Below are positions 55,332 through 64,000 of a stretch of 64,000 bases of DNA, piece after piece; position 1 is the stretch's first letter, and every line of letters begins with the position of its first letter. The notes under the pieces were generated by a model. It ran no database searches and was not told the DNA's origin. It saw only the letters and a list, made by a program, of their open reading frames with translations. The position numbers and the translations under genes were made by a program. The DNA is taken from positions 124,001 through 188,000 of the forward strand of contig NZ_POVL01000001.1 of the NCBI RefSeq assembly GCF_002939185.1, given 5' to 3'. Source of the DNA: Enterobacter sichuanensis. Its GTDB lineage: Bacteria; Pseudomonadota; Gammaproteobacteria; Enterobacterales; Enterobacteriaceae.

Positions 55332-55354
55332 GGGGGAGGAGGACGGGGGAGGAG
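55332..55354 (-). promoter_or_regulatory. Tandem MalT boxes upstream of malZ
   Basis: GGGGGAGGAGG (55332-55342) and GGGGGAGGAG (55345-55354) are direct repeats 13 bases apart on the plus strand, matching the MalT consensus (GGGGA-T/G-GAGG). They lie 78-100 bases upstream of malZ, which is MalT-controlled in E. coli. GAGCTATCC closer to the gene may hold the -10. Confidence 0.75.
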
Positions 55355-55377
55355 TTTTTTTCGGGGGGAAAAGGGAG

Positions 55378-55410
55378 TGTAGGCCGGGTAAGCGCAGCGC
55401 CACCCGGCAT
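55378..55410. repeat. REP element between malZ and proY
   Basis: TGTAGGCCGGGTAAGCGC and GCCACCCGGCA form a REP palindrome followed by TTTT. It lies just after the proY stop and between two genes on the same strand; it may help end proY transcripts. Its sequence resembles the REPs at 35.6 and 41.1 kb. Confidence 0.85.
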
Positions 55411-55417
55411 TTTTACC

Positions 55418-56791
55418 TTACTGCGCTTCCGCCAGCTGGCGGTCGCGGCGGCACTTAAACATCCAGCCCACCAGCAGCAGCACGATCCACGCACAGCCGA
55501 CGTAGAGAGAAATACGGGTATCCGGGTGGTAGCCAATCAGGCCAATGATAAACACCAGGAAGATCAGCCCGACGACGGTCGTTGCGACACCACCCGGAAC
55601 TTTGAACTTCAGCGCTTTCGCCTCATCCGGCGAGAGACGACGGCGGAACGCAATCTGCGACAGCAGGATCATGATCCACACCCAGACGGTTGCGAAGGTC
55701 GCGAGAGACGCAATCACCAGGAAGACGTTCTCCGGCATGATGTAGTTCAGGTAAACCGAGAACAGCAGCGCAACGGTCATGACCACGACCGTCACCCACG
55801 GCGTGCCGCGGCGTGAGGTTTTAGCGAACACCTTCGGCGCACTGCCCTGCTCCGCCATGCCGTGGAGCATACGGCCCACGCCAAAAACGTCACTGTTGAT
55901 CGCGGAAAGTGAGGCGGTCAGCACCACAAAGTTCAGAATACTGGCCGCAAACGCGATGCCCATATGCTGGAAGGTCAGCACAAACGGGCTACCGTTAGTG
56001 CCCACCTGATTCCACGGGTAGATGGACATAATGACGAACAGCGTCCCCACATAGAACACCAGAATACGCATCGGCACGGAGTTGATGGCGCGTGGAATGG
56101 ATTTCTCCGGGTTTTTTGCTTCCCCGGCGGTGATACCGATAATCTCGATACCGCCGTAAGCGAACATCACCATCTGCAACGACATCACCATGCCGAGCCA
56201 GCCGTTGCTGAAGAAGCCACCGTTGCTCCAGAGGTTATGGATACCGGTTGGCTGACCGCCGTTGCCAATCCCCCAGATGATGATACCGAAACCGGCCACA
56301 ATCATGATGATGATGGTGGCGACTTTGAAGAAGGAGAACCAGAACTCCAGTTCGCCAAACACCTTCACGCTCATCAGGTTAACGGCACAGATGATCAGCA
56401 CCACGCTCAGGACCCAAATCCAGTGCGGCACCGCCGGGAACCAGACGCCCATATAGATGCCAAACGCCGTTACGTCGGCGATCGCCACAATCAGGATTTC
56501 GAAACAGTAGGTCCAGCCGGTGATGAACCCGGCCAGCGGGCCGAGGTTTTCCTGCGCATAGCGCGAGAATGAGCTGGCGGACGGATTGTGAACAGACATT
56601 TCACCGAGGGCGCGCATGATGATATACGCCGCCACGCCGCCGATGATATAGGCCAGCAGAACGCTGGGACCGGCCATTTTGATGGCATCTGCCGAGCCAT
56701 AAAAAAGACCGGTACCGATAGCAGAGCCCAGCGCCATAAAGCGAATGTGGCGCGTGCTCAGCCCACGTTTGAGTTTGTTAGTGCTTTCCAT
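55418..56791 (-). CDS. proY: ProY, amino-acid permease (proline-specific type)
   Basis: 457-residue APC-family transporter with 12 predicted helices and the family motif [13 protein letters not shown] (about 22-34). It is the E. coli ProY orthologue by length and text, which is described as a cryptic proline transporter; recent ideas on its substrate vary, so I name it cautiously. It lies 80 bases after brnQ, with the brnQ terminator between. Confidence 0.93.
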   Translation of the reverse strand: MESTNKLKRGLSTRHIRFMALGSAIGTGLFYGSADAIKMAGPSVLLAYIIGGVAAYIIMRALGEMSVHNPSASSFSRYAQENLGPLAGFITGWTYCFEILIVAIADVTAFGIYMGVWFPAVPHWIWVLSVVLIICAVNLMSVKVFGELEFWFSFFKVATIIIMIVAGFGIIIWGIGNGGQPTGIHNLWSNGGFFSNGWLGMVMSLQMVMFAYGGIEIIGITAGEAKNPEKSIPRAINSVPMRILVFYVGTLFVIMSIYPWNQVGTNGSPFVLTFQHMGIAFAASILNFVVLTASLSAINSDVFGVGRMLHGMAEQGSAPKVFAKTSRRGTPWVTVVVMTVALLFSVYLNYIMPENVFLVIASLATFATVWVWIMILLSQIAFRRRLSPDEAKALKFKVPGGVATTVVGLIFLVFIIGLIGYHPDTRISLYVGCAWIVLLLVGWMFKCRRDRQLAEAQ

Positions 56792-56820
56792 TTAAATCTT
56801 GCCATTCAACACGAAAAAAC

Positions 56821-56851
56821 AAAAAACCACGGGGCCTTAAGCCCCGTGGTT
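56821..56851 (-). terminator. Intrinsic terminator of brnQ
   Basis: Arms ACCACGGGGC and GCCCCGTGGT with a short loop and a run of T residues on the minus strand (A residues at 56821-56826). It lies between brnQ and proY. Confidence 0.92.
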
Positions 56852-56871
56852 AAACAGTTTGTTGCCGTTGA

Positions 56872-58191
56872 TTAATGGGCGTTTGATGTCATCTGACGCC
56901 CTGCAGCACGGTCCCAGATAATCGCCAGCACCAGTGCAACAACGGTAGGCATCAGCCAGGCCAGGCCCTGCTCGGACAGCGGCAGACGCTGTGTCCAGGC
57001 TGGCAGTATTTGCGCAAACGCTGATGCTTTAATCCCGTCAAGGATACCAAAAATCAGGCTAATAAACATGGCTGGCGCAATAATTCGTGAGGAGTTATTC
57101 CACCACGGGCGAGTAAAGCTCAGCACCACCAGCACGATACACGGCGGGTAAATCGCTGTCAGCACCGGAATCGAGACCTGAATCAGGTGGCTCAGACCGA
57201 GGTTAGACACCGCCATGGAGAAGATACCGAGGATAAACACCAGGGTGCGATAAGAGAGCGGCAGATACTGCGCGAAGAACTCTGCACAGGCGCAGGTCAG
57301 GCCAACCGCGGTCACCAGACACGCCAGGAAGATCAGCGCCGCCAGCAGCATACTGCCCGCGCCACCGAAGGTGTGCTGGACGTAAGCGTGCAGGATAGCC
57401 GCACCGTTCGCGTTCTGATCCACCAGCATGGCGCTGTCGGAGCCCAGACGGAACAGCGCCAGATACAGCAGCGTCAGGCCCACGCCAGCCATCAGGCCAG
57501 CCCAGATGGTATAGCGGGTCAGCAGGCGCGCTTCGGTCACACCGCGGGAACGTGCGGCGTTAACGATAACGATACCAAACACCATCGCCCCCAGCGTATC
57601 CATCGTCAGATAGCCGTTCACAAAGCCGTTAGAGAACGCGGCGTTTTTGTAGGCGTCCATCGCGTCGCTGATCGGGCCTGCAGGCCAGACAACCGCCGCT
57701 ACCGCCAGGACAATCAGCGCCACAATTTTCAGCGGTGCAAGGAAGTTACCTACGGTATCCAGCAGCTTGCCCGGATAGAGGGAAACCAGAATCACAATCG
57801 CGAAGTAAATCAGGCTGTAGATAAACAGCGGCATCGCGCCGTCACCGGTCAGGGGAGCAATCCCCACTTCGAAGGAAACGGTCGCCGTACGCGGGGTCGC
57901 AAACAGCGGACCAACAGCCAGATAGCAGACGGTTGCCAGCAGAACGCCCGCCACTTTGCCAATCGGGGTGCTGAGGCTATCCACACCGCCACCGACTTTC
58001 GCCAGCGCGATGACGGTCAGCACCGGCAGACCCACGGCAGTAATCAGGAAACCAAACGCAGCCGTCCAGACGTGTTCACCCGCCTGTAAGCCAACCATGG
58101 GAGGAAAAATGATGTTGCCTGCGCCAACGAACAGCGCAAATGTCATAAAGCCCAGCGCGATGATGTCACGCGATTTTAAGTGATGGGTCAT
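56872..58191 (-). CDS. brnQ: BrnQ, branched-chain amino-acid transporter (LIV-II)
   Basis: 439-residue sodium-coupled carrier for leucine, isoleucine and valine, with 12 predicted helices. [18 protein letters not shown] (about 14-31) is the family signature. The stop is at 56872; the terminator follows. The 409-base gap to phoR contains its promoter region and an 8-bp dyad at 58373-58395. Confidence 0.96.
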   Translation of the reverse strand: MTHHLKSRDIIALGFMTFALFVGAGNIIFPPMVGLQAGEHVWTAAFGFLITAVGLPVLTVIALAKVGGGVDSLSTPIGKVAGVLLATVCYLAVGPLFATPRTATVSFEVGIAPLTGDGAMPLFIYSLIYFAIVILVSLYPGKLLDTVGNFLAPLKIVALIVLAVAAVVWPAGPISDAMDAYKNAAFSNGFVNGYLTMDTLGAMVFGIVIVNAARSRGVTEARLLTRYTIWAGLMAGVGLTLLYLALFRLGSDSAMLVDQNANGAAILHAYVQHTFGGAGSMLLAALIFLACLVTAVGLTCACAEFFAQYLPLSYRTLVFILGIFSMAVSNLGLSHLIQVSIPVLTAIYPPCIVLVVLSFTRPWWNNSSRIIAPAMFISLIFGILDGIKASAFAQILPAWTQRLPLSEQGLAWLMPTVVALVLAIIWDRAAGRQMTSNAH

Positions 58192-58600
58192 AAAACCTTA
58201 CTGCCTGTGGATGTGGTGTTGAAAACATTGAGATTTTCGTCTTCCCTGACGGGACGATACAGCCGAAAAATTACTCAATTTCAGCGGGAAATGCTCCCGT
58301 CCTGGCGTGGAGAAGAATAGTTTTTCGATTTACCACGCAAATACAGTCGGTCTGACAGTATCTGGGGCGCAATTTAAACGCTTATAACGTTTAAAGGCAA
58401 GGAGGGATCGCAAAACCAGAACAATATGCCAGCATGAAAATACGGACCAGAATAATTCGCTAATTTCATGAAAAAGCCATGGCTAATCATGCGAACAAAA
58501 AAGCACCAACCGTATAAAATTCATCCGCGTTTCGCCTGACTGCAAAGCAAACGGGCCAGCAGAGGCTGACCCGTGGAAAGGTAAAATGACACACCGACTG
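58192..58600 (-). promoter_or_regulatory. phoR-brnQ intergenic region (409 bases)
   Basis: No convincing coding frame. At the phoR end, ACGGGCCAGC / GCTGACCCGT (58551-58560, 58565-58574) makes a hairpin with one wobble pair, a probable phoR terminator. An inverted repeat TTTAAACG (58373-58380) and CGTTTAAA (58388-58395) with a seven-base centre is a candidate operator for brnQ. A small GC stem lies near 58291-58305 (CGGGAAATGCTCCCG). I could not locate a clear -35/-10 pair. Confidence 0.45.
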
Positions 58601-59896
58601 TCAGGCGATCTTTTTGGCAATTAATCGTTCCGGAATCACGAAGCTGAAGCGGGTTCCTTTACCCAGCGTGCTCGCAATATCGAGACGGCTTTCGTGGTGA
58701 TTCACCGCATGTTTAACAATCGCCAGCCCCAGGCCGCTTCCTCCGGTCTGCCGCGAACGTGCTTTATCCACGCGGTAGAAGCGCTCGGTGAGACGCGGAA
58801 TATGCTCCGGCGCGATACCCGGCCCGTTGTCCTCCACGCTAAATTCGGCTCCCGTCGGGGTATGGTGCCAGCGCACCACGATGTCCGTCCCTTCCGGCGT
58901 ATGGTTCACCGCGTTATACACCAGGTTTGAAATGGCACTACGCAGTTCATCTTCACTGCCCAGCACCTTTAGCGTGTTGTCGACCTCAAAGGTCAGGTGA
59001 TGCCTGTTGTGGCTTAAGGTTTGCGCTTCACCCTCCACGACCCGCAGCATCATTGGCACATCGATGGTGTCATTCAGCGCAAGCGTTGGCGCGGCTTCAA
59101 TCTTCGAGAGCGTCAGCAACTGCTTCACCAGGCCTTCCATCCGGTGCGTTTGCTCGCGCATGGTGTGCAGCGCTTTTTCGCGCGGCGCACCTTCAAGCGT
59201 TTGCTCCTGCATCATCTCCAGATAGCCCTGAAGCACGGTCAGCGGAGTCCGCAGTTCATGGCTGACGTTTGCAAAGAAGTTGCGACGCGCCCCCTCCAGC
59301 TGGTGCATCTGGGTAACATCGCGCGCCACCATCAGCCACTGCTTGTCGCTGTAGGGCATCACGCGGATTTCCAGATGGCGACCGTTATTGAGCTTCAGAT
59401 TGTGCGGTCGGGTAAAATCACGCTTTTTCAGGTACAGCGTGAACTCGGGATAGCGCAGAAGGTTGAGGATATTCTGGCCATTATCATCCGGCCAGCGCAG
59501 GCCCAACAGCTGTTGCGCCAGACCATTACACCAGAAGATGGTCCCTTCTTCGGTGGTCAGGATGACCGCATCCGGCAGCGATTCCGCACCGCTGCGAAAA
59601 CGCTTAATCAGGCTTCCCAGCTCGCGGCGGCGCTTTTTATTACGCATCTGCATCTGATGCAGACCGTACAGCAGCGGCTCCCAGCTGCCGCTTCCCGGCG
59701 GCGGCGTCATACTGCGGTCAACCCACAGCCACCAGGAGAGGCGCAGCAGGTTCCAGAAATGCCAGATCAGCAGCCCGGTGACCGACGCCAGCAGAAACCA
59801 CGGCAGGTGTCCAAGAAAGGCCCCCAGAATGAAGGCCGGAATACAGCATAAGATCAGTTCAAAAACGAGCCTTTTCCATGACAGACGTTCCAGCAC
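58601..59896 (-). CDS. phoR: PhoR, phosphate-responsive sensor histidine kinase
   Basis: 431-residue inner-membrane kinase. Two N-terminal helices (about 10-57) with almost no periplasmic domain precede a PAS domain (about 100-195). The phospho-acceptor His213 is in [12 protein letters not shown]. The ATP-binding domain has N box NLVYNAVNH and G boxes DNGPGI and GSGLGL. It phosphorylates PhoB when phosphate is scarce and works through the Pst transporter and PhoU. It lies 21 bases after phoB. Confidence 0.98.
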   Translation of the reverse strand: MLERLSWKRLVFELILCCIPAFILGAFLGHLPWFLLASVTGLLIWHFWNLLRLSWWLWVDRSMTPPPGSGSWEPLLYGLHQMQMRNKKRRRELGSLIKRFRSGAESLPDAVILTTEEGTIFWCNGLAQQLLGLRWPDDNGQNILNLLRYPEFTLYLKKRDFTRPHNLKLNNGRHLEIRVMPYSDKQWLMVARDVTQMHQLEGARRNFFANVSHELRTPLTVLQGYLEMMQEQTLEGAPREKALHTMREQTHRMEGLVKQLLTLSKIEAAPTLALNDTIDVPMMLRVVEGEAQTLSHNRHHLTFEVDNTLKVLGSEDELRSAISNLVYNAVNHTPEGTDIVVRWHHTPTGAEFSVEDNGPGIAPEHIPRLTERFYRVDKARSRQTGGSGLGLAIVKHAVNHHESRLDIASTLGKGTRFSFVIPERLIAKKIA

Positions 59897-59917
59897 GCGT
59901 CACACTCCTGTCATTGT

Positions 59918-60607
59918 TCAGAAACGGGTAGAAAAACGATAACCCGTGCCGCGGACCGTCTGCACCATGCGATCGTGGCCGCTCAGTTCCAGCGCTTTTC
60001 GCAGGCGGCGGATATGTACGTCAACCGTCCGGTCTTCGACATACACGTTAGTTCCCCAGACGTTATTCAGCAACTGCTCGCGGCTGTAAACGCGTTCCGG
60101 GTGAGTCATAAAGAAGTGCAGGAGTTTAAATTCGGTAGGCCCCATGTCGAGGGGATTTTCACCGGTCATTACGCGGTGTGAGGTGGGGTCAAGGCTCAGT
60201 CCCTGCATCTCGATCACCTCTTCCACCGCCATCGGTGAAATGCGGCGCATCACGGCTTTAATGCGGGCCACCAGCTCTTTCGGTGAAAACGGTTTGGTAA
60301 TGTAGTCGTCCGCGCCGGTCTCCAGACCGCGCACGCGATCCTCTTCTTCACCGCGCGCCGTCAGCATCACCACCGGGATGTCGCGGGTCAGCGCTTCACG
60401 CTTCAGGTGCTTGATAAACTGCAGTCCGGAACCGCCGGGCAACATCCAGTCCAGCAGAATCAGATCGGGCCAGGGTTCATTCAACTGGTTCACTGCGCTG
60501 TCATAATCTTCCGCTTCAACCGGCTGGAAGCCATTTTGCTCGAGCACGAAGCACACCATTTCACGAATTGGAGCTTCATCTTCTACGACCAGAATACGTC
60601 TCGCCAT
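59918..60607 (-). CDS. phoB: PhoB, phosphate-regulon response regulator
   Basis: 229-residue OmpR-family activator. The receiver domain has Asp53 ([10 protein letters not shown]) as phosphorylation site with Glu9/Asp10 and Lys105 (TKPFSPKE). The C-terminal winged helix binds Pho boxes ([12 protein letters not shown] near 193-204). Its own promoter has a Pho box at about 60665-60690, so it is autoactivated. First gene of phoB-phoR, divergent from sbcD. Confidence 0.98.
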   Translation of the reverse strand: MARRILVVEDEAPIREMVCFVLEQNGFQPVEAEDYDSAVNQLNEPWPDLILLDWMLPGGSGLQFIKHLKREALTRDIPVVMLTARGEEEDRVRGLETGADDYITKPFSPKELVARIKAVMRRISPMAVEEVIEMQGLSLDPTSHRVMTGENPLDMGPTEFKLLHFFMTHPERVYSREQLLNNVWGTNVYVEDRTVDVHIRRLRKALELSGHDRMVQTVRGTGYRFSTRF

Positions 60608-60664
60608 ACTTTGCCCTGTCTTATCTTATGTACGTTACAAGTTTGTAATTCGGCGCCATTATGC

Positions 60665-60690
60665 GTCAGATTTATGACAGATTTATGAAA
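60665..60690 (-). promoter_or_regulatory. Pho box of the phoBR promoter
   Basis: On the minus strand TTTCATAAATCTGTCATAAATCTGAC carries tandem 11-base repeats of the Pho box type (CTGTCATA-AAT-CTGAC). It lies 58-83 bases upstream of phoB. It closely resembles the E. coli phoB promoter. Confidence 0.88.
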
Positions 60691-60734
60691 AACAGTACCA
60701 CGACAATAGCCAAACTGTTGTTTTATTACAGCGG

Positions 60735-60763
60735 TTATTTTCCCTTCCCTGAAGGTTTATAAT
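60735..60763 (+). promoter_or_regulatory. Candidate promoter of sbcDC
   Basis: Perfect -10 TATAAT (60758-60763) with a poor -35 (TTATTT, 60735-60740) at 17-base spacing, about 30 bases before sbcD. The weak -35 fits the low expression of sbcDC. Confidence 0.55.
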
Positions 60764-60794
60764 CCTGCTTTCTCTTTTTCGCCACGGATCAGCT

Positions 60795-62000
60795 ATGCGC
60801 ATACTTCACACCTCGGACTGGCATCTGGGTCAAAATTTTTACAGCAAAAGCCGTGCGGCTGAACATGACGCGTTCCTGAACTGGCTGCTGGAAATGGCCC
60901 AGGCGCATGAGGTAGATGCGATTATTGTGGCGGGTGACATCTTTGATACCGGCTCTCCTCCCAGCTATGCGCGAGAACTGTATAACCGCTTCGTGGTGAA
61001 TTTGCAGCAAACCGGCTGTCATCTGGTGATTGTCGCCGGTAACCATGATTCCGTCGCGACGCTCAACGAATCCCGCGACATCCTGGCCTTTCTTAATACC
61101 ACCGTCGTCGCCAGCGCCGGGCACGCCCCGCAGATCCTGAAAAAACGTGACGGTACACCAGGGGCGGTACTGTGCCCCATCCCGTTTTTACGTCCCCGCG
61201 ATATCGTGCAAAGCCAGGCTGGGCTGTCAGGCGCGCAAAAACAGCAACATCTTTTACAGGCCATCACTGAGTATTATCACCAGCAGTACGCCGAAGCCTG
61301 CGCCCTGCGCGGCGAACAGCCGATTCCGGTGATTGCGACCGGGCATCTCACCACCGTCGGGGCCAGTAAAAGTGACGCCGTTCGTGACATCTATATCGGC
61401 ACGCTCGACGCCTTTCCGGCGCAAAACTTCCCGCCAGCGGACTACATTGCGCTTGGGCATATCCACCGCGCGCAGGTTATCGGCGGCTGCGAACACATTC
61501 GCTACTGCGGCTCCCCCCTTTCACTCAGTTTCGATGAAACGGGTAAAGCCAAATCTGTGCATCTGGTGAGCTTCACCGGGGGCAAACTCAGCACCGTCGA
61601 GACGCTGGAGGTGCCGGTCACTCAGCCCCTGGCGGTGCTGAAGGGCGATCTCGATGCCATTACCGCCCAGCTGGAGCAGTGGCGCGGTGTCGAGCAGGAT
61701 CCTCCCATCTGGCTGGATATCGAAATCACCACCGATGACTACCTGCATGATATGCAGCGGAAAATCCAGGCGTTGACTGAAGATCTGCCGGTTGAAGTCT
61801 TACTGGTGCGCCGCAGCCGCGAGCAGCGCGAGAAAATTCTGCTCAGCGCCCGGCGTGAAACCCTCAGCGAGCTGAAGGTAGAAGAGGTGTTCGAACGCAG
61901 GCTTTCGCAGGAGGAGATAGACGACGCGAAGCGCGCAAGGCTCAGCGAGTTGTTCTCCCATACCCTGCATGCGCTCAAAGATGAGGATGAAAACGCATGA
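60795..62000 (+). CDS. sbcD: SbcD, nuclease subunit of SbcCD
   Basis: 401-residue Mre11-type Mn-dependent nuclease. Phosphoesterase motifs are SDWHLG (Asp8, His10), GDIFDTG (near 47-53), GNHDS (near 82-86) and GHLTT/GHIHRA further on. With SbcC it cuts hairpins and double-strand ends, for example at long palindromes. Its stop overlaps the sbcC start by four bases (ATGA, 61997-62000). Confidence 0.97.
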   Translation: MRILHTSDWHLGQNFYSKSRAAEHDAFLNWLLEMAQAHEVDAIIVAGDIFDTGSPPSYARELYNRFVVNLQQTGCHLVIVAGNHDSVATLNESRDILAFLNTTVVASAGHAPQILKKRDGTPGAVLCPIPFLRPRDIVQSQAGLSGAQKQQHLLQAITEYYHQQYAEACALRGEQPIPVIATGHLTTVGASKSDAVRDIYIGTLDAFPAQNFPPADYIALGHIHRAQVIGGCEHIRYCGSPLSLSFDETGKAKSVHLVSFTGGKLSTVETLEVPVTQPLAVLKGDLDAITAQLEQWRGVEQDPPIWLDIEITTDDYLHDMQRKIQALTEDLPVEVLLVRRSREQREKILLSARRETLSELKVEEVFERRLSQEEIDDAKRARLSELFSHTLHALKDEDENA

Positions 62001-64000
62001 AAATTCTGAGCCTGCGCCTGAAAAATCTCAACTCCCTCAAGGGCGAGTGGAAAATTGACTTTACCGCTGAGCCCTTTGCCAGCAACGGGCTGTTTGCCAT
62101 TACCGGTGCGACCGGGGCAGGCAAAACCACCCTGCTCGACGCCATCTGCCTGGCGCTTTATCACGAAACCCCACGTCTGAGTAAGGTTTCTCAGGCGCAA
62201 AATGACCTGATGACGCGCGACACCGCCGAGTGTCTGGCCGAGGTTGAGTTTGAGGTAAAAGGGACGGCCTATCGCGCTTTCTGGAGCCAGAACCGGGCGC
62301 GCAATCAGCCTGACGGCAACCTGCAGGCGCCGCGTGTGGAGCTGGCGCGCTGCGAAGATGGCAAAATCCTGGCCGACAAAGTGACGGATAAGCTGGAGCA
62401 AACTGCCGCCCTCACCGGGCTGGACTATGGCCGTTTTACCCGCTCAATGCTGCTCTCTCAGGGACAATTTGCCGCCTTCCTCAATGCCAAACCGGGCGAT
62501 CGGGCTGAACTGCTGGAAGAACTGACCGGCACCGAGATCTACGGCCAGATCTCCGCCATGGTCTTTGAGAAACATAAATCCGCCCGCAGTAGGCTTGAAA
62601 AGTGTGAGGCGCAGGCGGCGGGCGTCGTGCTGCTGAGCGAAGAGCAACAGCAGCAGTTACAGCAAAGTTTGCAGGCACTTACTGACGAAGAGAAAACCCT
62701 GCTGGTACAGCAGCAAAGCCAGCAGAAAGATTTTCAGTGGCTTACGCGCCATGATGAACTGGTGCGCGAGCAGCAGCGTGTCACCGAGATGCAGCAACAG
62801 GCGCAACAGGCACTGACGAACGCTGCGCCTGAACTGGCCAAACTCCAGCTTGCTCAACCAGCCGCTCAGCTCCGCCCGCTTTGGGAACATCTGCAGGAGC
62901 AAACCGCGCGTCTGACGCAAACCCGGCAGCGAATTATCGAAGTAAATACTCGCTTACAATCCAGAACTGCGCTGCGTGCGCGGATCCGCAATACCGCCCT
63001 GCGTAACCACGCGCAGCTTCAGACCGAACTGACCGCACTGGCGCAGTGGCTGGCGGAGCACGAACGCTATCGCCTGTTGGGCCAGGAAATTGCCGGCTGG
63101 CGCGCGCAATTCAGCCAGCTGACCCGCGATAAAACGCACATCGCCACCCTTGCCGCACGAATGGCTGAGCTACGCCAGAAGCTGGCAGAGATGCCGGAAA
63201 ACACGCTGACGCTGACCGCCGATGAGGTGAGCGCCGCCATGGAGCAACAGTCCCGGACGCGCCCGCTGCGCCAGCGGCTAACGTCGCTTCATGCGCGCTA
63301 TCAGCCACTGCAAAAACGTCTGCTGCAAAATGCGCAAATCCTGCAAAAAGCCCAGGCGGAACAGGCGAAGCTCACTGAAACGCTGACGCAGCGCCGCCAG
63401 CAGTACAAAGAGAAAAACCAGCACTATCTCGATTTGAAAGCCCTGTGCGAAACCGAAGCGACAATTAAGAAGCTGGAGCATTACCGTTCTCAACTTGAGG
63501 CAGGCAAACCCTGTCCGCTGTGCGGCTCCAGCGAGCATCCTGCCGTGGAGACATACCGCTCGCTTGAACTGACGGATAATCAACGCCGCCGTGATGCCCT
63601 GGAAAAAGAGGTCGCCTCGCTTAAAGAGGAAGGCCTGCTGGTGCTGGGACAGGTCAATGCCCTCACTCAGCAGATCCAGCGTGAGACAGACGACGCGCAG
63701 ACGCTGTCTCAGGAAGAGCAAGCGCTCGCTAAAGAGTGGCAGGAAACCTGCGCGTCCCTGAATGTCGCGTTAACGATTCAGGACGATATCGCGCCATGGA
63801 TGAATGAGCAGGAACACTACGAGCGCCAGCTTTATCAGCTCAGTCAGCGTCTGACCCTGCAAAATCAGCTTCATGAGCAGGAAGCGCAGGAGCGGCAGTA
63901 TCAGCAGCAGCTGGCCGCCGCGCGACAGGCGCTGGAGCACACCCTGTTCTCATTATCACTTAACGTCCCGGAAGAGGGAGATGAAGCCGCCTGGCTGCAG
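61997..64000 (+). CDS. sbcC: SbcC, SMC-like ATPase of SbcCD (C-terminus beyond window)
   Basis: 668 codons are visible of a protein that is about 1,048 residues in E. coli. The Walker [10 protein letters not shown] lies near residue 37, and long Gln-rich coiled coils begin near 210. The zinc hook CPLC gives Cys506 and Cys509. The second coiled coil, signature and Walker B should lie past the right edge. It forms the ATP-driven clamp on the SbcD nuclease. The frame is open to base 64000 with no disruption. Confidence 0.96.
   Translation, partial: MKILSLRLKNLNSLKGEWKIDFTAEPFASNGLFAITGATGAGKTTLLDAICLALYHETPRLSKVSQAQNDLMTRDTAECLAEVEFEVKGTAYRAFWSQNRARNQPDGNLQAPRVELARCEDGKILADKVTDKLEQTAALTGLDYGRFTRSMLLSQGQFAAFLNAKPGDRAELLEELTGTEIYGQISAMVFEKHKSARSRLEKCEAQAAGVVLLSEEQQQQLQQSLQALTDEEKTLLVQQQSQQKDFQWLTRHDELVREQQRVTEMQQQAQQALTNAAPELAKLQLAQPAAQLRPLWEHLQEQTARLTQTRQRIIEVNTRLQSRTALRARIRNTALRNHAQLQTELTALAQWLAEHERYRLLGQEIAGWRAQFSQLTRDKTHIATLAARMAELRQKLAEMPENTLTLTADEVSAAMEQQSRTRPLRQRLTSLHARYQPLQKRLLQNAQILQKAQAEQAKLTETLTQRRQQYKEKNQHYLDLKALCETEATIKKLEHYRSQLEAGKPCPLCGSSEHPAVETYRSLELTDNQRRRDALEKEVASLKEEGLLVLGQVNALTQQIQRETDDAQTLSQEEQALAKEWQETCASLNVALTIQDDIAPWMNEQEHYERQLYQLSQRLTLQNQLHEQEAQERQYQQQLAAARQALEHTLFSLSLNVPEEGDEAAWLQ

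Overview
The window reads as a chromosomal core-genome segment of a member of the Enterobacteriaceae, most likely Enterobacter or a close relative such as Leclercia or Lelliottia. Almost every product matches its Escherichia coli K-12 counterpart closely in length and motifs. From memory, the gene order is that of the K-12 sbcC-phoBR-malZ-tsx-rib-dxs-cyo-clpPX-lon-mdlAB region, read in reverse. I see no rRNA, tRNA, CRISPR array, prophage, insertion sequence or integrase. Genus placement is an inference from familiarity, not from an alignment.

Layout from left to right. 1-5.6 kb: ABC exporter half-transporters mdlB (cut by the window edge) and mdlA, the Lrp-family regulator decR, a divergent PLP-dependent cysteine desulfhydrase-like gene absent from this spot in K-12, and the phosphatase cof. 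5.6-11.6 kb: SgrR-like ybaE, queC, fadM, ybaV, ppiD, hupB. 11.7-18.5 kb: the proteostasis block lon, clpX, clpP, tig, then bolA. 18.8-26.2 kb: lipoprotein yajG, muropeptide permease ampG, and the cytochrome bo3 operon cyoABCDE. 26.3-35.6 kb: yajR, yajQ, panE, yajL, thiI, then the isoprenoid/DXP operon xseB-ispA-dxs and yajO. 35.6-39.3 kb: nrdR-ribD-ribE-nusB-thiL. The pgpA gene expected after thiL is missing and a REP element sits in the short gap. 39.4-48.6 kb: yajI, tsx, a VOC-protein/WYL-regulator pair where K-12 has yajD, secF-secD-yajC-tgt-queA, and acpH. 48.7-53.4 kb: an insertion relative to K-12, made of a 2-Cys peroxiredoxin and a DUF2339/DUF3999 membrane-protein pair. 53.4-64 kb: malZ, proY, brnQ, phoR, phoB, sbcD, and the first two thirds of sbcC, cut by the right edge.

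The genes form several functional groups: protein folding, degradation and export (ppiD, lon, clpXP, tig, secDF-yajC); respiration (cyo); tRNA modification (queC, thiI, tgt, queA); thiamine, riboflavin and isoprenoid supply (thiI, thiL, dxs, ispA, ribDE); and nutrient uptake with its control (tsx, malZ, proY, brnQ, phoBR). Recognisable control sites include a heat-shock promoter at lon, a FadR-like site at fadM, tandem MalT boxes at malZ, a Pho box at phoB, a gearbox-like promoter at bolA and an ArcA-like box at cyo.

I found no large novel system. The best leads are the accessory differences from K-12: the cysteine desulfhydrase/DecR pair with a dyad in its promoter, the VOC/WYL pair with a perfect inverted repeat upstream, the DUF2339/DUF3999 pair, the missing pgpA, and a long hairpin that covers the yajO ribosome binding site.
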